A DNA stretch of 64,000 nucleotides from Gordonibacter urolithinfaciens (GTDB taxonomy: Bacteria > Actinomycetota > Coriobacteriia > Coriobacteriales > Eggerthellaceae), in assembly GCF_900199375.1 (NCBI RefSeq), contig NZ_LT900217.1, positions 434,001 to 498,000 on the forward strand, given 5' to 3'. The notes beneath the pieces are model-generated. The model did no database searches and was not told where the DNA came from. It worked only from the letters and a program-made list of their open reading frames with translations. The translations under genes were made by a program, and so were the position numbers. Below, piece after piece: positions 1 through 11,288 of this stretch; position 1 is the first letter of the stretch; each line of letters opens with the position of its first letter.

Positions 1-978
1 CTTGTCCGTCGCCACGTTGCCCGTGGCGGACTTCACGCTCTTGCCGTCCTTCGTCTCGATTTGCACGATGGAGCCGCTCTTCACGAACAGGCTGGCCAGG
101 TCCACGGCCTGCGTGAGGTAGCCGCCCGGGTTGTCGCGGATGTCGAGCACGAACGAGAGCGCCCCTTGGGAGCCCAGGTCCGCGAGCGCCTGCTTCACGA
201 GGTCGGCCGACGTCTGCGTCAGCTGCCGCACCTTGAGGTAGCCCACGGTGCCCTCGAGGCTCGTCGTGACGTTCTTCACATCGTACTTCGAGCAGGCCAG
301 CGTCGTGGTGAACTCCTCCCCGCCCTCGGCCTCGAGCGTGGCCGGACGCCGCCACGTGACCACGACGGTGTCGCCCTCGGCACGGTCGAGCGAGGCCGTG
401 ACCTCGTTCATCGACCACTCTTGGCCGCGGTCGCCGTCGATGGCCACCACGAAGTCGCCCTGGCGCACGCCTGCCGCCTGGGCCACGGAGCCGTCGAACA
501 CGTCCACGACGTACGCCAGCCCGTTGTACTCCGAGAACAGCACGCCCACGCCCGCATAGCTGCCCGAGCTGTCGTGCATGAGCGAGGAGTAGCGCGCCGG
601 ATCGTAGTAGCGCAGGTAGGCGTCCTCGGTCGTGTCGGCGAACGCATCGAGCACGCTCATGGTGGCCGCGTCCAAGTCGTAGGAGTCCAACGAGTCGTTG
701 GCGAGCGCGTCCTCCACCTCGGCAACGCGCGCCGACAGCGCATTGTAGGTGTTCTTGTCCTTCGAGGCCGCCGTGCCGGCCGTGGAGTCGCCGCTCTCGA
801 GCAGCGCCGTGAAGCCGAGCGACTCGAGCAGCGCGTCGTTGCTGCGCACGGCGAAGCCGGCCACGAAGGCCGTGCACAGTATCACGACGAACGCGAACGC
901 CCGCATGAGGCGCAGGTTGCGGAGCCGCGCCTTGCGCGCGGACGCCGCAACCTGCTTGTTGTCGCCATGCTTGGCCAT
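1..978 (-). CDS. S41-family C-terminal processing peptidase (CtpA-like), 3' end cut off by the window
   Basis: The minus-strand frame is open from an ATG at 978 to base 1, giving the first 326 residues. It begins with a short basic N-terminus, one membrane segment at about residues 25-46 (signal anchor), then a helical N-terminal region. A PDZ domain follows (around GVGVLFSEYNGLAYVVDVF and QAAGVRQGDFVVAIDGD), then the start of the S41 protease core (RDNPGGYLTQAVDLASLF). The catalytic Ser/Lys motif should lie beyond the window edge, so activity cannot be judged. Family members cleave extracytoplasmic proteins near their C-termini. It starts 22 bases after the ftsX stop on the same strand, and a peptidase next to ftsEX fits a cell-wall remodelling role (inference). 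Confidence 0.88.
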   Translation of the reverse strand, partial: MAKHGDNKQVAASARKARLRNLRLMRAFAFVVILCTAFVAGFAVRSNDALLESLGFTALLESGDSTAGTAASKDKNTYNALSARVAEVEDALANDSLDSYDLDAATMSVLDAFADTTEDAYLRYYDPARYSSLMHDSSGSYAGVGVLFSEYNGLAYVVDVFDGSVAQAAGVRQGDFVVAIDGDRGQEWSMNEVTASLDRAEGDTVVVTWRRPATLEAEGGEEFTTTLACSKYDVKNVTTSLEGTVGYLKVRQLTQTSADLVKQALADLGSQGALSFVLDIRDNPGGYLTQAVDLASLFVKSGSIVQIETKDGKSVKSATGNVATDK

Positions 979-1000
979 AAGGGGCCGCCCCGAGCGCCCG

Positions 1001-1906
1001 CTACACCTTCAGGTAGCGGCGCATGGCCAGAGCCGAGCCCAGCAGGCCTATGAGCAGGCCCGCGACGACGAGCGCGGCATAGATGAGCAGGAACATGTTA
1101 AGGCTCACGTCGAACGACAGGAACGGCAGCGCGCCCTGCAGCTTCGGCAGCGCCGTGTTGCGCAAGAGCTCCAGCACGCCCACTGCCAGAAGCGAGCCGA
1201 TGAGCGCATGCAGCGCGCCCTCCATGAGGAAGGGCCCGCGGATGAACCCGTTCGACGCGCCCACGAGCCGCATGATGGCGATCTCCTTGCGTCGCGCCAG
1301 GATGGCCAGGCGGATGGTGTTGTTGATGAACACCATGGCGATGAAGATGAGCAGGGCGATGAGCGCGATGCCGATGTAGCGCACGTAGTTGGTGAGCGTG
1401 AACAGCTTCTCCACCGTCTGCTGGCCGTACTTGAGCGACTCGGACTTCGTCTCGCCGTCCCGGATCTGCTGGTAGGTGGGGTTGTCCCAGATCGAGCCGG
1501 CCACCTGCTCGACCAGCTGCGGGTCGGACAGCTCCACGTCGATGGACGCGGGCAGCGGGTTCTGGCCGTCGAGCGCGTCGATGATGTCGGTGGTGTTCGA
1601 GGAGCGGAAGTTCTCGAGCGCCTGTTCCTTGTCCGTGAAGGTCACCGACGCCACGCCCTCGAGGCCGCGGACGTAGTCCTCCACCTTGTCGATATCGGCC
1701 TGCGAGGCGTCGTCGGCAACGTACGCCGCGATGGACACCTCGTTCTCCACGCCCGACACCACGTTCTCTATGACGAGGCCGCCCACGAGGAACACGCCGA
1801 TGATCATAAGCGACAGGAAGATGGTGACGATAGAGCCGAGCGTCGTCGAGAGGTTGCGCGTGAAGCCCTTGAGCGACTCGCGTATGAAGTAAGCGAAACT
1901 AGACAT
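1001..1906 (-). CDS. ftsX: Cell division protein FtsX (ABC-type permease subunit)
   Basis: 301 residues, the usual FtsX length. The layout is typical: a cytoplasmic N-terminus beginning [20 protein letters not shown], a membrane segment at about 22-45, an extracytoplasmic domain of about 130 residues, and three membrane segments in the C-terminal half (around [13 protein letters not shown], the [15 protein letters not shown] stretch, and [16 protein letters not shown]). FtsX pairs with the FtsE ATPase and, in the family, transmits a signal through the membrane to activate peptidoglycan hydrolases at division. Its ATG lies inside the end of ftsE (8-base overlap), indicating translational coupling. 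The S41 peptidase follows directly downstream. Confidence 0.95.
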   Translation of the reverse strand: MSSFAYFIRESLKGFTRNLSTTLGSIVTIFLSLMIIGVFLVGGLVIENVVSGVENEVSIAAYVADDASQADIDKVEDYVRGLEGVASVTFTDKEQALENFRSSNTTDIIDALDGQNPLPASIDVELSDPQLVEQVAGSIWDNPTYQQIRDGETKSESLKYGQQTVEKLFTLTNYVRYIGIALIALLIFIAMVFINNTIRLAILARRKEIAIMRLVGASNGFIRGPFLMEGALHALIGSLLAVGVLELLRNTALPKLQGALPFLSFDVSLNMFLLIYAALVVAGLLIGLLGSALAMRRYLKV

Positions 1907-2747
1907 CGAAGCCGTACACCCCCCGGTCCTGGTCGCGGGTGAGGTGCCCGCGGTCGAGCGCGATGACGCGCCGGCGCATGTTGTCCACCATCTCGCGGTC
2001 GTGCGTGGCCACGAGCACCGTGGTGCCCGTGCGGTTGATGCGCTCGAGCAGGTCCATGATGCCGCGCGACGTCTGCGGGTCGAGGTTGCCGGTGGGCTCG
2101 TCGCACACGAGCAGCGGCGGGCGGTTCACGATGGCGCGCGCGATGGACACGCGCTGCTGCTCGCCGCCGGAGAGCTGGTCGGGGCGCTTGTTGAGCTTGT
2201 CCTGCAAACCCACCAGGCGCAGCACCTCGGGCACCTGCGTCTTGATGACGTGGCGGCTCTTGCCGATGACCTCGAGCGCGAACGCCACGTTCTCGAACAC
2301 GGTCTTGTTCGGCAGGAGCTTGAAGTCCTGGAACACGCACCCGATGTTGCGGCGCAAATACGGCACGCGCCAGTTGCGCATGGTGGTCAGGTCCTCGTCG
2401 GCCACGTAGATATGGCCCTGCGTCGGCTTCACCTCGCGGATGAGCATGCGGATGAACGTGGACTTGCCGGAGCCGGAATGGCCCACGAGGAAGATGAACT
2501 CGCCCGCGTAGATCTGCAGGGATATGTCGTTGAGCGCCGGCTTGTTGGGCTGCGCGGGGTAGACTTTCGTCACGTGGTCGAAGGTGATGACCGGCGTGCC
2601 CGTCTGCTGGGGAATGTCGTCGACCTCCAAGACGGGCAGCGACGCCGAGAGCTGCGATGCCGTCTGGCGCGCAGGCGCCGGCGCCGCATGGGCGCCGCCG
2701 CGCCGGGCTTGGCGCGCAGGAACCCCTTGGCTGGTATCGTTCGTCAC
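1899..2747 (-). CDS. ftsE: Cell division ATP-binding protein FtsE
   Basis: 282 residues. The ABC ATPase core starts near residue 52 ([13 protein letters not shown]). It contains Walker [10 protein letters not shown], the signature LSGGEQQRV, Walker [13 protein letters not shown] and the switch His in VATHDRE. A poorly ordered Ala/Arg/Pro-rich extension of about 45 residues precedes the core. FtsE is normally about 225 residues, so the extension is extra or a later start is used. The gene overlaps ftsX by 8 bases and forms the FtsEX divisome ABC complex. It lies 46 bases downstream of the transketolase genes. Confidence 0.95.
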   Translation of the reverse strand: MTNDTSQGVPARQARRGGAHAAPAPARQTASQLSASLPVLEVDDIPQQTGTPVITFDHVTKVYPAQPNKPALNDISLQIYAGEFIFLVGHSGSGKSTFIRMLIREVKPTQGHIYVADEDLTTMRNWRVPYLRRNIGCVFQDFKLLPNKTVFENVAFALEVIGKSRHVIKTQVPEVLRLVGLQDKLNKRPDQLSGGEQQRVSIARAIVNRPPLLVCDEPTGNLDPQTSRGIMDLLERINRTGTTVLVATHDREMVDNMRRRVIALDRGHLTRDQDRGVYGFDV

Positions 2748-2793
2748 AGAATGCTCCGTTCGAATAGTGATGTACTGAGACGGCTCGATTCTA

Positions 2794-3768
2794 TCAGACT
2801 TGCTTTCGGGCCATAACCTTCTTCACAGCTTCGACAATCGCCCTCGCGTCCAGGTTGAAGTACGCCATCAGCTCGTCGAACTCGCCCGATTTGCCGAAGG
2901 CGTCGCGCATGCCCACGAACTCCGCCGGTGCCGGACGGGTGCGCGCCAGCGTCTCGGCCACGGCCGAGCCGAGGCCCCCCATCACGCTGTGCTCCTCGGC
3001 AACCACGGCGCAGCCCGTCTTGCCCACGGAGGCGAGGATCGTCTCCTCGTCGAGCGGCTTCACGGAGAACGCGTCGATGACTTCGGCTTCGATACCCTCC
3101 GCGGCCAGCAGCTCGGCCGCCTTGAGCGCCTGCTCCACCTCCACGCCGCAGGCGACGATCGTGGCGTCGGCGCCCTCGCGCAGCACGTAGGCGCGGCCGA
3201 GCTCCAGCTCCACGTCGTCGGCGTAGACGCACGGCACGCTCGCGCGGCCCATGCGCACGTACACCGGGCCGGGCGTGGCGGCGGCCAGGCGCAGCGCGGC
3301 GCGGGCGGCGGCGTAGTCGGCCGGCACGAGCACGCGCATGTTCGGCAGGCCCCGCATGAGCGACACGTCCTCGAGCATCTGGTGGCTGCCGCCGTCGGGG
3401 CCCACCGAGATGCCGGCGTGCGTGGGGGCGATCTTCACGTCCAGGTTGCTGTAGCACACCGTGTTGCGGATCTGGTCGTAGGCGCGCCCCGTGCCGAACA
3501 CGGCGAAGGAGCCGGTGAAGGCCACGTGCCCCGTGATGGCCAGGCCCGCCGCCACGTCCACCATGTTCTGCTCGGCGATGCCGCAGTTGAACAGGCGGTC
3601 GGCGAAACCGGCGTCGGCCAGCTTCTTCGTGGTCGTGGACCCCGTGAGGTCGGCATCCACCGCCACGACGGGCACGCCCTCGGACGCGAGCTCGGCGAGC
3701 GTCGCCCCGTAGGCCGCGCGCGTGGCCTTCTTCTGCTGGGCCTGGGCCCCGTCTGCAAGCTTAACCAC
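2794..3768 (-). CDS. Transketolase, C-terminal subunit
   Basis: 324 residues from a GTG at 3768, chosen because a GGAAGGAG ribosome site lies just upstream and the N-terminal subunit ends at 3761 (8-base overlap). The frame stays open further upstream, but that part is a shadow of the partner gene. The protein has the pyrimidine-binding domain ([29 protein letters not shown]) and the C-terminal transketolase domain ([19 protein letters not shown]). The conserved Glu used for thiamine diphosphate activation is probably in [14 protein letters not shown]. With the upstream gene it makes a two-chain transketolase for the non-oxidative pentose phosphate pathway. A 1-deoxyxylulose-5-phosphate synthase-like role is less likely given the paired split layout. 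Confidence 0.92.
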   Translation of the reverse strand: MVKLADGAQAQQKKATRAAYGATLAELASEGVPVVAVDADLTGSTTTKKLADAGFADRLFNCGIAEQNMVDVAAGLAITGHVAFTGSFAVFGTGRAYDQIRNTVCYSNLDVKIAPTHAGISVGPDGGSHQMLEDVSLMRGLPNMRVLVPADYAAARAALRLAAATPGPVYVRMGRASVPCVYADDVELELGRAYVLREGADATIVACGVEVEQALKAAELLAAEGIEAEVIDAFSVKPLDEETILASVGKTGCAVVAEEHSVMGGLGSAVAETLARTRPAPAEFVGMRDAFGKSGEFDELMAYFNLDARAIVEAVKKVMARKQV

Positions 3769-4600
3769 GGATCGACTCCTTCCCCACGCCGCCCTCGAGC
3801 GCGGCGAGCGCCTCGGCGGCCTGTTCGGCATTCGGGGCCTTCCCGTGCCAACCCGCCTCGTTTTCCATGAACGGCACGCCCTTGCCCTTGACGGTGCGGG
3901 CGATGACCGCATGCGGCCTGCCGTCGCGACCGGCCTTCGCAGCCCCGAGCACCGCTACGAGGGCGTCCAGGTCGTGGCCGTCGACCTCCGCCACGTCCCA
4001 GCCGAACGCCGCGAACTTCGCGCCCAGGTCGCCGGGGTCGCACACGTCGCAGGTGCGCCCGTCGATCTGCAGGCCGTTGCGGTCGACGACGGCCACGAGG
4101 TTGTCCAGCTGCCGGTGCGCCGCGAACATGGCGGCCTCCCACACCTGGCCCTCCTGGCACTCGCCGTCGCCCAGCAGCGCGAACACCGTCTGGGGGGCGC
4201 CGTCCAGCTTCAGGCCGGCCGCGGCCCCCGCCGCGACGGACAGCCCCTGTCCGAGCGAGCCCGTGGACACCTCCACGCCGGGCACCTGGTTCGAGTCCGG
4301 ATGTCCTTGCAGCCGGCTGCCCAGCTTGCGCAGCGTGGCCAGCTCCTCGCGCGGGAAGTAGCCCGCCTGGGCGAGCACGGCGTAAAGCGCCGGTGCCGCG
4401 TGCCCCTTGGCCAGGATGAAGCGGTCGCGCCCCTCCCACTGCGGGTTGAGCGGGTCGTGCTCCAGCACGCCGCCGAAGTACAGCGCCGCGAGTATGTCGG
4501 CGCATGATAACGACCCGCCGGGATGCCCGCTCCCCGCCTCCGCGATCATGCGCACGATGTCGGCGCGCATGTCGTTAGCACGCCGTTCAAGCTCGGTCAT
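3761..4600 (-). CDS. Transketolase, N-terminal (thiamine diphosphate-binding) subunit
   Basis: 279 residues from ATG 4600, preceded by GGAAGGA at good spacing. In-frame ATGs at 4615 and 4633 are possible but would overlap prfB. The sequence shows EAGSGHPGGSLSCADILAAL, LAKGHAAPALYAVL, the GSLGQGLSVAAGAA turn, and the cofactor motif GDGECQEGQVWEAAMFAAHRQLDNLVAVVDRN (GDG...N type). This is the first half of a transketolase encoded separately from its C-terminal half directly downstream, an arrangement known from archaea and many Gram-positives. The pair sits between prfB and ftsE, which are usually adjacent. Confidence 0.93.
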   Translation of the reverse strand: MTELERRANDMRADIVRMIAEAGSGHPGGSLSCADILAALYFGGVLEHDPLNPQWEGRDRFILAKGHAAPALYAVLAQAGYFPREELATLRKLGSRLQGHPDSNQVPGVEVSTGSLGQGLSVAAGAAAGLKLDGAPQTVFALLGDGECQEGQVWEAAMFAAHRQLDNLVAVVDRNGLQIDGRTCDVCDPGDLGAKFAAFGWDVAEVDGHDLDALVAVLGAAKAGRDGRPHAVIARTVKGKGVPFMENEAGWHGKAPNAEQAAEALAALEGGVGKESIRG

Positions 4601-4614
4601 ACCGGTTCCTTCCA

Positions 4615-5706
4615 TTATTGGGACACCCTCCATTTATGGTAGCCTATCACGAACTCCTCCAGGTCGCCGTCGAGGACGGCATCCACGTTGCCGGTCTCCA
4701 CGCCGCTGCGCACGTCCTTCACCATCTGGTAGGGATAGAGCACGTAGTTGCGGATCTGGCTGCCGAACGTGTTGTCCATGCGGTCGCCGCGCAGCTCGGC
4801 CAGCTCCTCCTGGCGCTTCTGCTCCTCGCGCTCGTAGAGCTTCGCCTTGAGCACGCGGAACGCCGCCTCCTTGTTCTGGAGCTGGGACTTCTCGTTCTGG
4901 CACGTCACCACGATGTTCGTGGGGAGGTGCGTGAGGCGCACGGCCGAGTCGGTGGTGTTCACGCACTGGCCGCCGGGGCCGCTCGAGCGGTACACGTCCA
5001 CGCGCACGTCGGCGGGGTTGAGGTCCACCTCGATGTCGTCGGGCAGCACCGGCAGCACCTCCACTCCCGCGAACGTGGTGTGGCGGCGCTTCTTGTCGTC
5101 GGTGGGGCTGATGCGCACGAGGCGGTGCACGCCGTTCTCGCTCTTCAGCATGCCGAACGCGTTGCGGCCCTCGATCTGGATGGTGGCCTTGTCGAGGCCT
5201 ATGCCCTCGCCGGGCACCACGTCGAGGATAGTGACCTTCCAGTCCTTCTTCTCGGCATAGCGCACGTACATGCGGTAGAGCATGTCGGTCCAGTCCTGCG
5301 CCTCGAGGCCGCCGGATCCGGGGTTCACCGTGAGGATGGCGTCGCCGCCGTCGAAGCGCTCCGAGAACCACGAGGTGATCTCCAGCGCGTCGAGCAGGCC
5401 GGACAGGCGCGCGAGGGCGTCGTCGGCCTCCGCGGCGAAGGCCTCGTCCTCCCCCGCCAGCTCGAGCGCCGCGCGGGCGTCGTCCAGCAGCGCCGCGGCC
5501 TCGTCGTACTCGCGGATGGTCTCGCGCAGGTTCGAGGCCTGCTTCGAGACGCCCTGCGCATGCGCCGCATCGTCCCAGAACCCGGGCGCGGCTATCTCCT
5601 CGTCGAGCCTTGCCAGCTCGGCCGTCTTGTCGTCGATGTGCAGGAAGCCGCGCGCGTCGGCCACGCGCGCCGCCATCTGCTCGATATCGTGTTCGCTGTC
5701 TGCCAT
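4615..5706 (-). CDS. prfB: Peptide chain release factor 2 (RF2)
   Basis: 363 residues in one uninterrupted frame, so the programmed +1 frameshift found near codon 26 of many prfB genes is absent. The catalytic GGQ is present in SSGPGGQCVNTTDSAVRLTH and drives peptidyl-tRNA hydrolysis. The codon-recognition tripeptide, SPF in most RF2 proteins, reads SPT here (LVRISPTDDKKRRHTT). The surrounding domains look normal (PCRF domain in the first half, ending with AVLDGDLEEFVIGYHKW). It lies 7 bases downstream of secA on the same strand. The SPT change is discussed as a finding; RF2 identity itself is not in doubt. Confidence 0.95.
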   Translation of the reverse strand: MADSEHDIEQMAARVADARGFLHIDDKTAELARLDEEIAAPGFWDDAAHAQGVSKQASNLRETIREYDEAAALLDDARAALELAGEDEAFAAEADDALARLSGLLDALEITSWFSERFDGGDAILTVNPGSGGLEAQDWTDMLYRMYVRYAEKKDWKVTILDVVPGEGIGLDKATIQIEGRNAFGMLKSENGVHRLVRISPTDDKKRRHTTFAGVEVLPVLPDDIEVDLNPADVRVDVYRSSGPGGQCVNTTDSAVRLTHLPTNIVVTCQNEKSQLQNKEAAFRVLKAKLYEREEQKRQEELAELRGDRMDNTFGSQIRNYVLYPYQMVKDVRSGVETGNVDAVLDGDLEEFVIGYHKWRVSQ

Positions 5707-5713
5707 GTTCGTC

Positions 5714-8527
<2,814 letters not shown>

Positions 8528-8648
8528 GTGATGCGCCGTCCTTTTCTTGGCTTTGAACAGTACCTGCTACTCTAGCATAACGCGCCTGGCCTCAAAGGAA
8601 ATCCACAGTGGCCGCAAGGCGCTGCCGGCGGTCGACCGCCTAAGCGGC

Positions 8649-8678
8649 GGCCGCACGGGCGACGCCCCCCGTGCGGCC
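8649..8678 (-). terminator. GC-rich hairpin downstream of the CLC-type gene
   Basis: Perfect 11-bp inverted repeat (8649-8659 with 8668-8678, 8-nt loop) in the 208-base gap between the CLC-like gene and secA. There is no T-tract, so intrinsic termination is uncertain. A -10-like TATGCT lies closer to secA (8574-8579, minus strand). Nothing else is seen in this gap. Confidence 0.35.
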
Positions 8679-8735
8679 TGCCGCCTCGAAGAGAAGCGGC
8701 ACGGACCCCGCAAGCTCAGCGGTGATCGGCGCTCC

Positions 8736-10061
8736 CTAGCCCTCGGTCCCCTGCCCGGCATCGGGCATGGCGCCTTCCGCCTGGCCGCCGCCGTTTCCGC
8801 CCTTGTCCTTCCGCAGGGACCTCGGGAGCGGGATGGCGGCGCCCAGGGCGGCGGCCAGGAACATGACCACGACGCCCTTGACGGGGAAGCACAGGAACAG
8901 CAGCAGCACGGCCATGAGGGGCTGGCGCATGACGGCGCCCACGAGGGCGGCCGTGCAGGCGCAGAGGCAGAACACCGGGTCGGTGCCGGTGAGGGCGGCC
9001 ATGCCGTAGCCTATCGACACGCCCGCGAAGATGACGGGGAAGAAATGCCCGCCGCGCCAGCCGAAGCGGATGCACAGCGGCGTTACCATGACCTTCGCGA
9101 AGCCGGTGGCCAGAAGCGCGAGCGCGCCCATGGAGGCCCATACCTCGCCCAGCTGCTCGGCCTGCACCTCGCCGGCGAACATGGTGAACGGCAGCAGGAT
9201 GCCGAGCACGGCCAGCACGAGCCCGGCGATGAGCGCCTTCGCCACGGGACGGTCGCCCATCTTTCCCGCCGCGCGCTCGAACAGGCCGTCGAACACGCAG
9301 AAGAGCCATCCCGCCGCCGCGCCCACGAACGCGAGCGGCAAAAGCCAGGCGAGCTCCGCCGTGCCGACGTGGATGTCGGTGAAGCGCGGCAGCGACATGC
9401 CGCCGCCGAACAGCGCTCCCAGCCCCATGAACGCGGCGAGCGCGCCCGCGATGGCGCAGAAGTACACGACGATCTTCGAGTTCTTCGGCAGCGTGATGGT
9501 GGCCGCCCCCTTGGGACCGTCCCCGTTCTCGCCGCCGTCCTTCCCGTCGCCGTAGAGCGGCGCCGCGAACCCGAACAGGGGGGCGGTGAAGATGGCCGAG
9601 AGCGCCGCCATGGTGCCCACGGACGTGAGCTGCTGGAAGTCGGCGCCGAAGCGCTTCATGCGGTCGCCCACCCAGGTGCAGATGCCCGCTACGGCGCCGG
9701 TGAGACCCGCCTCGGGGCCGATGGAGCCGCCGAAGAACAACGGCAGCAGCGCGGCGATGGACATGACCCCCAGCTTGTCGTAGTCGTAGCGTCCGTCGCG
9801 CTTCACCTTCGCCATGACAGTGTCCAGGTCCTCGGGGTAGGGCCCGAAGCGCTTGGCGAAGAGGCCGACGACAAGGCCGCCTACGAGGCAGGCGGCCAAG
9901 GGGAAGTAGATGCCGAAGCGGGCCCCCACGCTGTCCCAGACAAACGAGATGCCCAGGTTCATGACGAACAGGAGCGCCCAGACGAACGCGCCGGCCACGG
10001 ATCCGGTCACCACGACCGAGAGGACGAACAACGTGCGGTTCGCGAGCTTGGCGAGCCTCAT
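8736..10061 (-). CDS. CLC-family (voltage-gated chloride channel-like) membrane protein
   Basis: 441 residues with about ten hydrophobic segments. The CLC selectivity-filter region is recognisable: GGSIGPEAGLTGAVAG carries the gating glutamate in a G-x-G-P-E-x-G context, and later GWRGGHFFPVIFAGVSIGYG matches the second filter loop (GG-x-F-x-P). Family members exchange chloride or fluoride for protons or act as anion channels; which applies here cannot be told. The loop between residues about 175 and 195 is unusually Gly/Asp-rich (DGKDGGENGDG) and the C-terminal tail is soluble and Gly-rich. It follows the P1 peptidase gene by 9 bases, suggesting co-transcription. Confidence 0.85.
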   Translation of the reverse strand: MRLAKLANRTLFVLSVVVTGSVAGAFVWALLFVMNLGISFVWDSVGARFGIYFPLAACLVGGLVVGLFAKRFGPYPEDLDTVMAKVKRDGRYDYDKLGVMSIAALLPLFFGGSIGPEAGLTGAVAGICTWVGDRMKRFGADFQQLTSVGTMAALSAIFTAPLFGFAAPLYGDGKDGGENGDGPKGAATITLPKNSKIVVYFCAIAGALAAFMGLGALFGGGMSLPRFTDIHVGTAELAWLLPLAFVGAAAGWLFCVFDGLFERAAGKMGDRPVAKALIAGLVLAVLGILLPFTMFAGEVQAEQLGEVWASMGALALLATGFAKVMVTPLCIRFGWRGGHFFPVIFAGVSIGYGMAALTGTDPVFCLCACTAALVGAVMRQPLMAVLLLFLCFPVKGVVVMFLAAALGAAIPLPRSLRKDKGGNGGGQAEGAMPDAGQGTEG

Positions 10062-10070
10062 GCGCGCCCC

Positions 10071-11066
10071 CTACCGGCCGGCGATCAGGTCGCGGGCCGC
10101 CGGCAGGCCGCATGCGCCCTCGGCTTGGCGCACGGCGTTCACGATGGCGCCCTGCATGGCCTCGCAGGCCAGCACCGATACCGCGTCGGGCAGCGCCTCC
10201 ACCTCGCCGGACGCGAACGCGAACACGGTATCGCCGTCGTTCAGGGTGTGCACGGGCTTGATGGCGCGGGCGTAGGCGTCGTGCACGGTCGAGGCGGTCT
10301 TGCTCGCCTGGGCCTTCGTGAGCCGCGCGTTCGTGAGCACGACGCCGATGGTGGTGTTGGCGCAGGGCCCGCCGGCGGCGGGAGCCGTCCCGTCGCCGGC
10401 CGCCGCCATCGCCCCGAACGCGGCGAGCGGGTCCATGACGCGTCCCTCGTCGTCGCGGCAGCCGGCGATCCACGCGCCGTCCCCGTCGCGCACGTTGCCG
10501 AGCGCGTTCACGGCCACGATGGCCACCACCGCCAGCTCGCCGAGGGCGAGCCCGCAGGTCCCCAGGCCCGACTTCATGGCGCGCTCGCCACCCAGGAGCT
10601 TCCCCACCGTGGCGCCGCAGCCGGCGCCCACGTTTCCCTCGGCCAGCGGCTCTTCCGCCGTGCGCGCGAACGCCGCGGCGCAGGCCTCGGCGCCCATGGC
10701 GGCATCCGGGTGGGCGCTCTCCCCCACTAGCAGGTCGAAGAGGCAGGCCCCCACCACGATGGGCACGCGCGCGCCCTCGACGGGAAAGCCGATGCCGCGC
10801 GCCGCGAGCTCGTCCATGACGCCGGTGGAGGCGGCCAGCCCGAAGGCGCTGCCGCCGGCGAGCACCACGGCGTGCACGGCCTCGATCATGTTCTCGGGGC
10901 GCAACAGGTCGGTCTCGCGGGTGGCAGGGCCGCCGCCGCGCACGTCCACGCCGCATACCGCCCCCTCGGGCGCCACGACCACCGTGCATCCGGTGGCGGC
11001 TTCGGGGTTTTGGGCGTGCCCGCAGAGGAAGGCGGGCAGGTCGGCGAGGGAGGCGGTTCGGAACAT
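10071..11066 (-). CDS. P1-family (DmpA/BapA-type, S58) peptidase
   Basis: 331 residues from ATG 11066, chosen for the AGGAGAG ribosome site 5-6 bases upstream; an earlier in-frame ATG at 11120 has none. Motifs typical of S58 self-processing aminopeptidases are seen: GGSAFGLAASTGVMDEL, GNVGAGCGATVGKLLGG, and the probable autocleavage site before CANTTIGVVLTNARL, where a Thr would become the N-terminal nucleophile after processing. Relatives release N-terminal residues from small peptides or amides, but the substrate here is unknown. The gene is divergent from the large regulator at 11289 and 9 bases upstream of the CLC-like gene. Confidence 0.85.
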   Translation of the reverse strand: MFRTASLADLPAFLCGHAQNPEAATGCTVVVAPEGAVCGVDVRGGGPATRETDLLRPENMIEAVHAVVLAGGSAFGLAASTGVMDELAARGIGFPVEGARVPIVVGACLFDLLVGESAHPDAAMGAEACAAAFARTAEEPLAEGNVGAGCGATVGKLLGGERAMKSGLGTCGLALGELAVVAIVAVNALGNVRDGDGAWIAGCRDDEGRVMDPLAAFGAMAAAGDGTAPAAGGPCANTTIGVVLTNARLTKAQASKTASTVHDAYARAIKPVHTLNDGDTVFAFASGEVEALPDAVSVLACEAMQGAIVNAVRQAEGACGLPAARDLIAGR

Positions 11067-11207
11067 GGTTCTCTCCTTGCTCGGATCGGGCGGCAGGGGC
11101 AGGCTGTAGCCATTGTACACCGCCCGCCGCGCCCGGCGGACGGTCGGTCGGGCGTTGTTCGCATCCCGAAAGGCCGTTTGCGTAACGCGGCGAACGAATG
11201 TCCGGTC

Positions 11208-11236
11208 TTGCTAAATGCTGACCTCGCCGCTATGAT
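11208..11236 (+). promoter_or_regulatory. Sigma70-type promoter of the BTAD-type regulator gene
   Basis: TTGCTA at 11208-11213 and TATGAT at 11231-11236, spaced by 17 bases. It lies about 50 bases before the chosen start codon at 11289. This argues against the ATG near 11232 as a start, because it would overlap the -10 element. Confidence 0.55.
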
Positions 11237-11288
11237 GATCGAATCCAACCGGGCCGATGCGCTGCCTCCGCGAGAGGAGCGTTTCCCT

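Noticed and set aside
4615-5706. Programmed frameshift in prfB
   Set aside because: The reading frame is continuous from the N-terminus and no in-frame stop is found near codon 26.
8547-10730. 727-residue plus-strand frame opposite the CLC and peptidase genes
   Set aside because: Arg/Gly/His-rich antisense shadow typical of GC-rich DNA; the minus strand carries two well-supported genes.
10872-11288. Upstream extension of the BTAD-type regulator to the first ATG of the open frame
   Set aside because: This part overlaps the divergent peptidase gene, has no similarity, and lies upstream of a good promoter and ribosome site.
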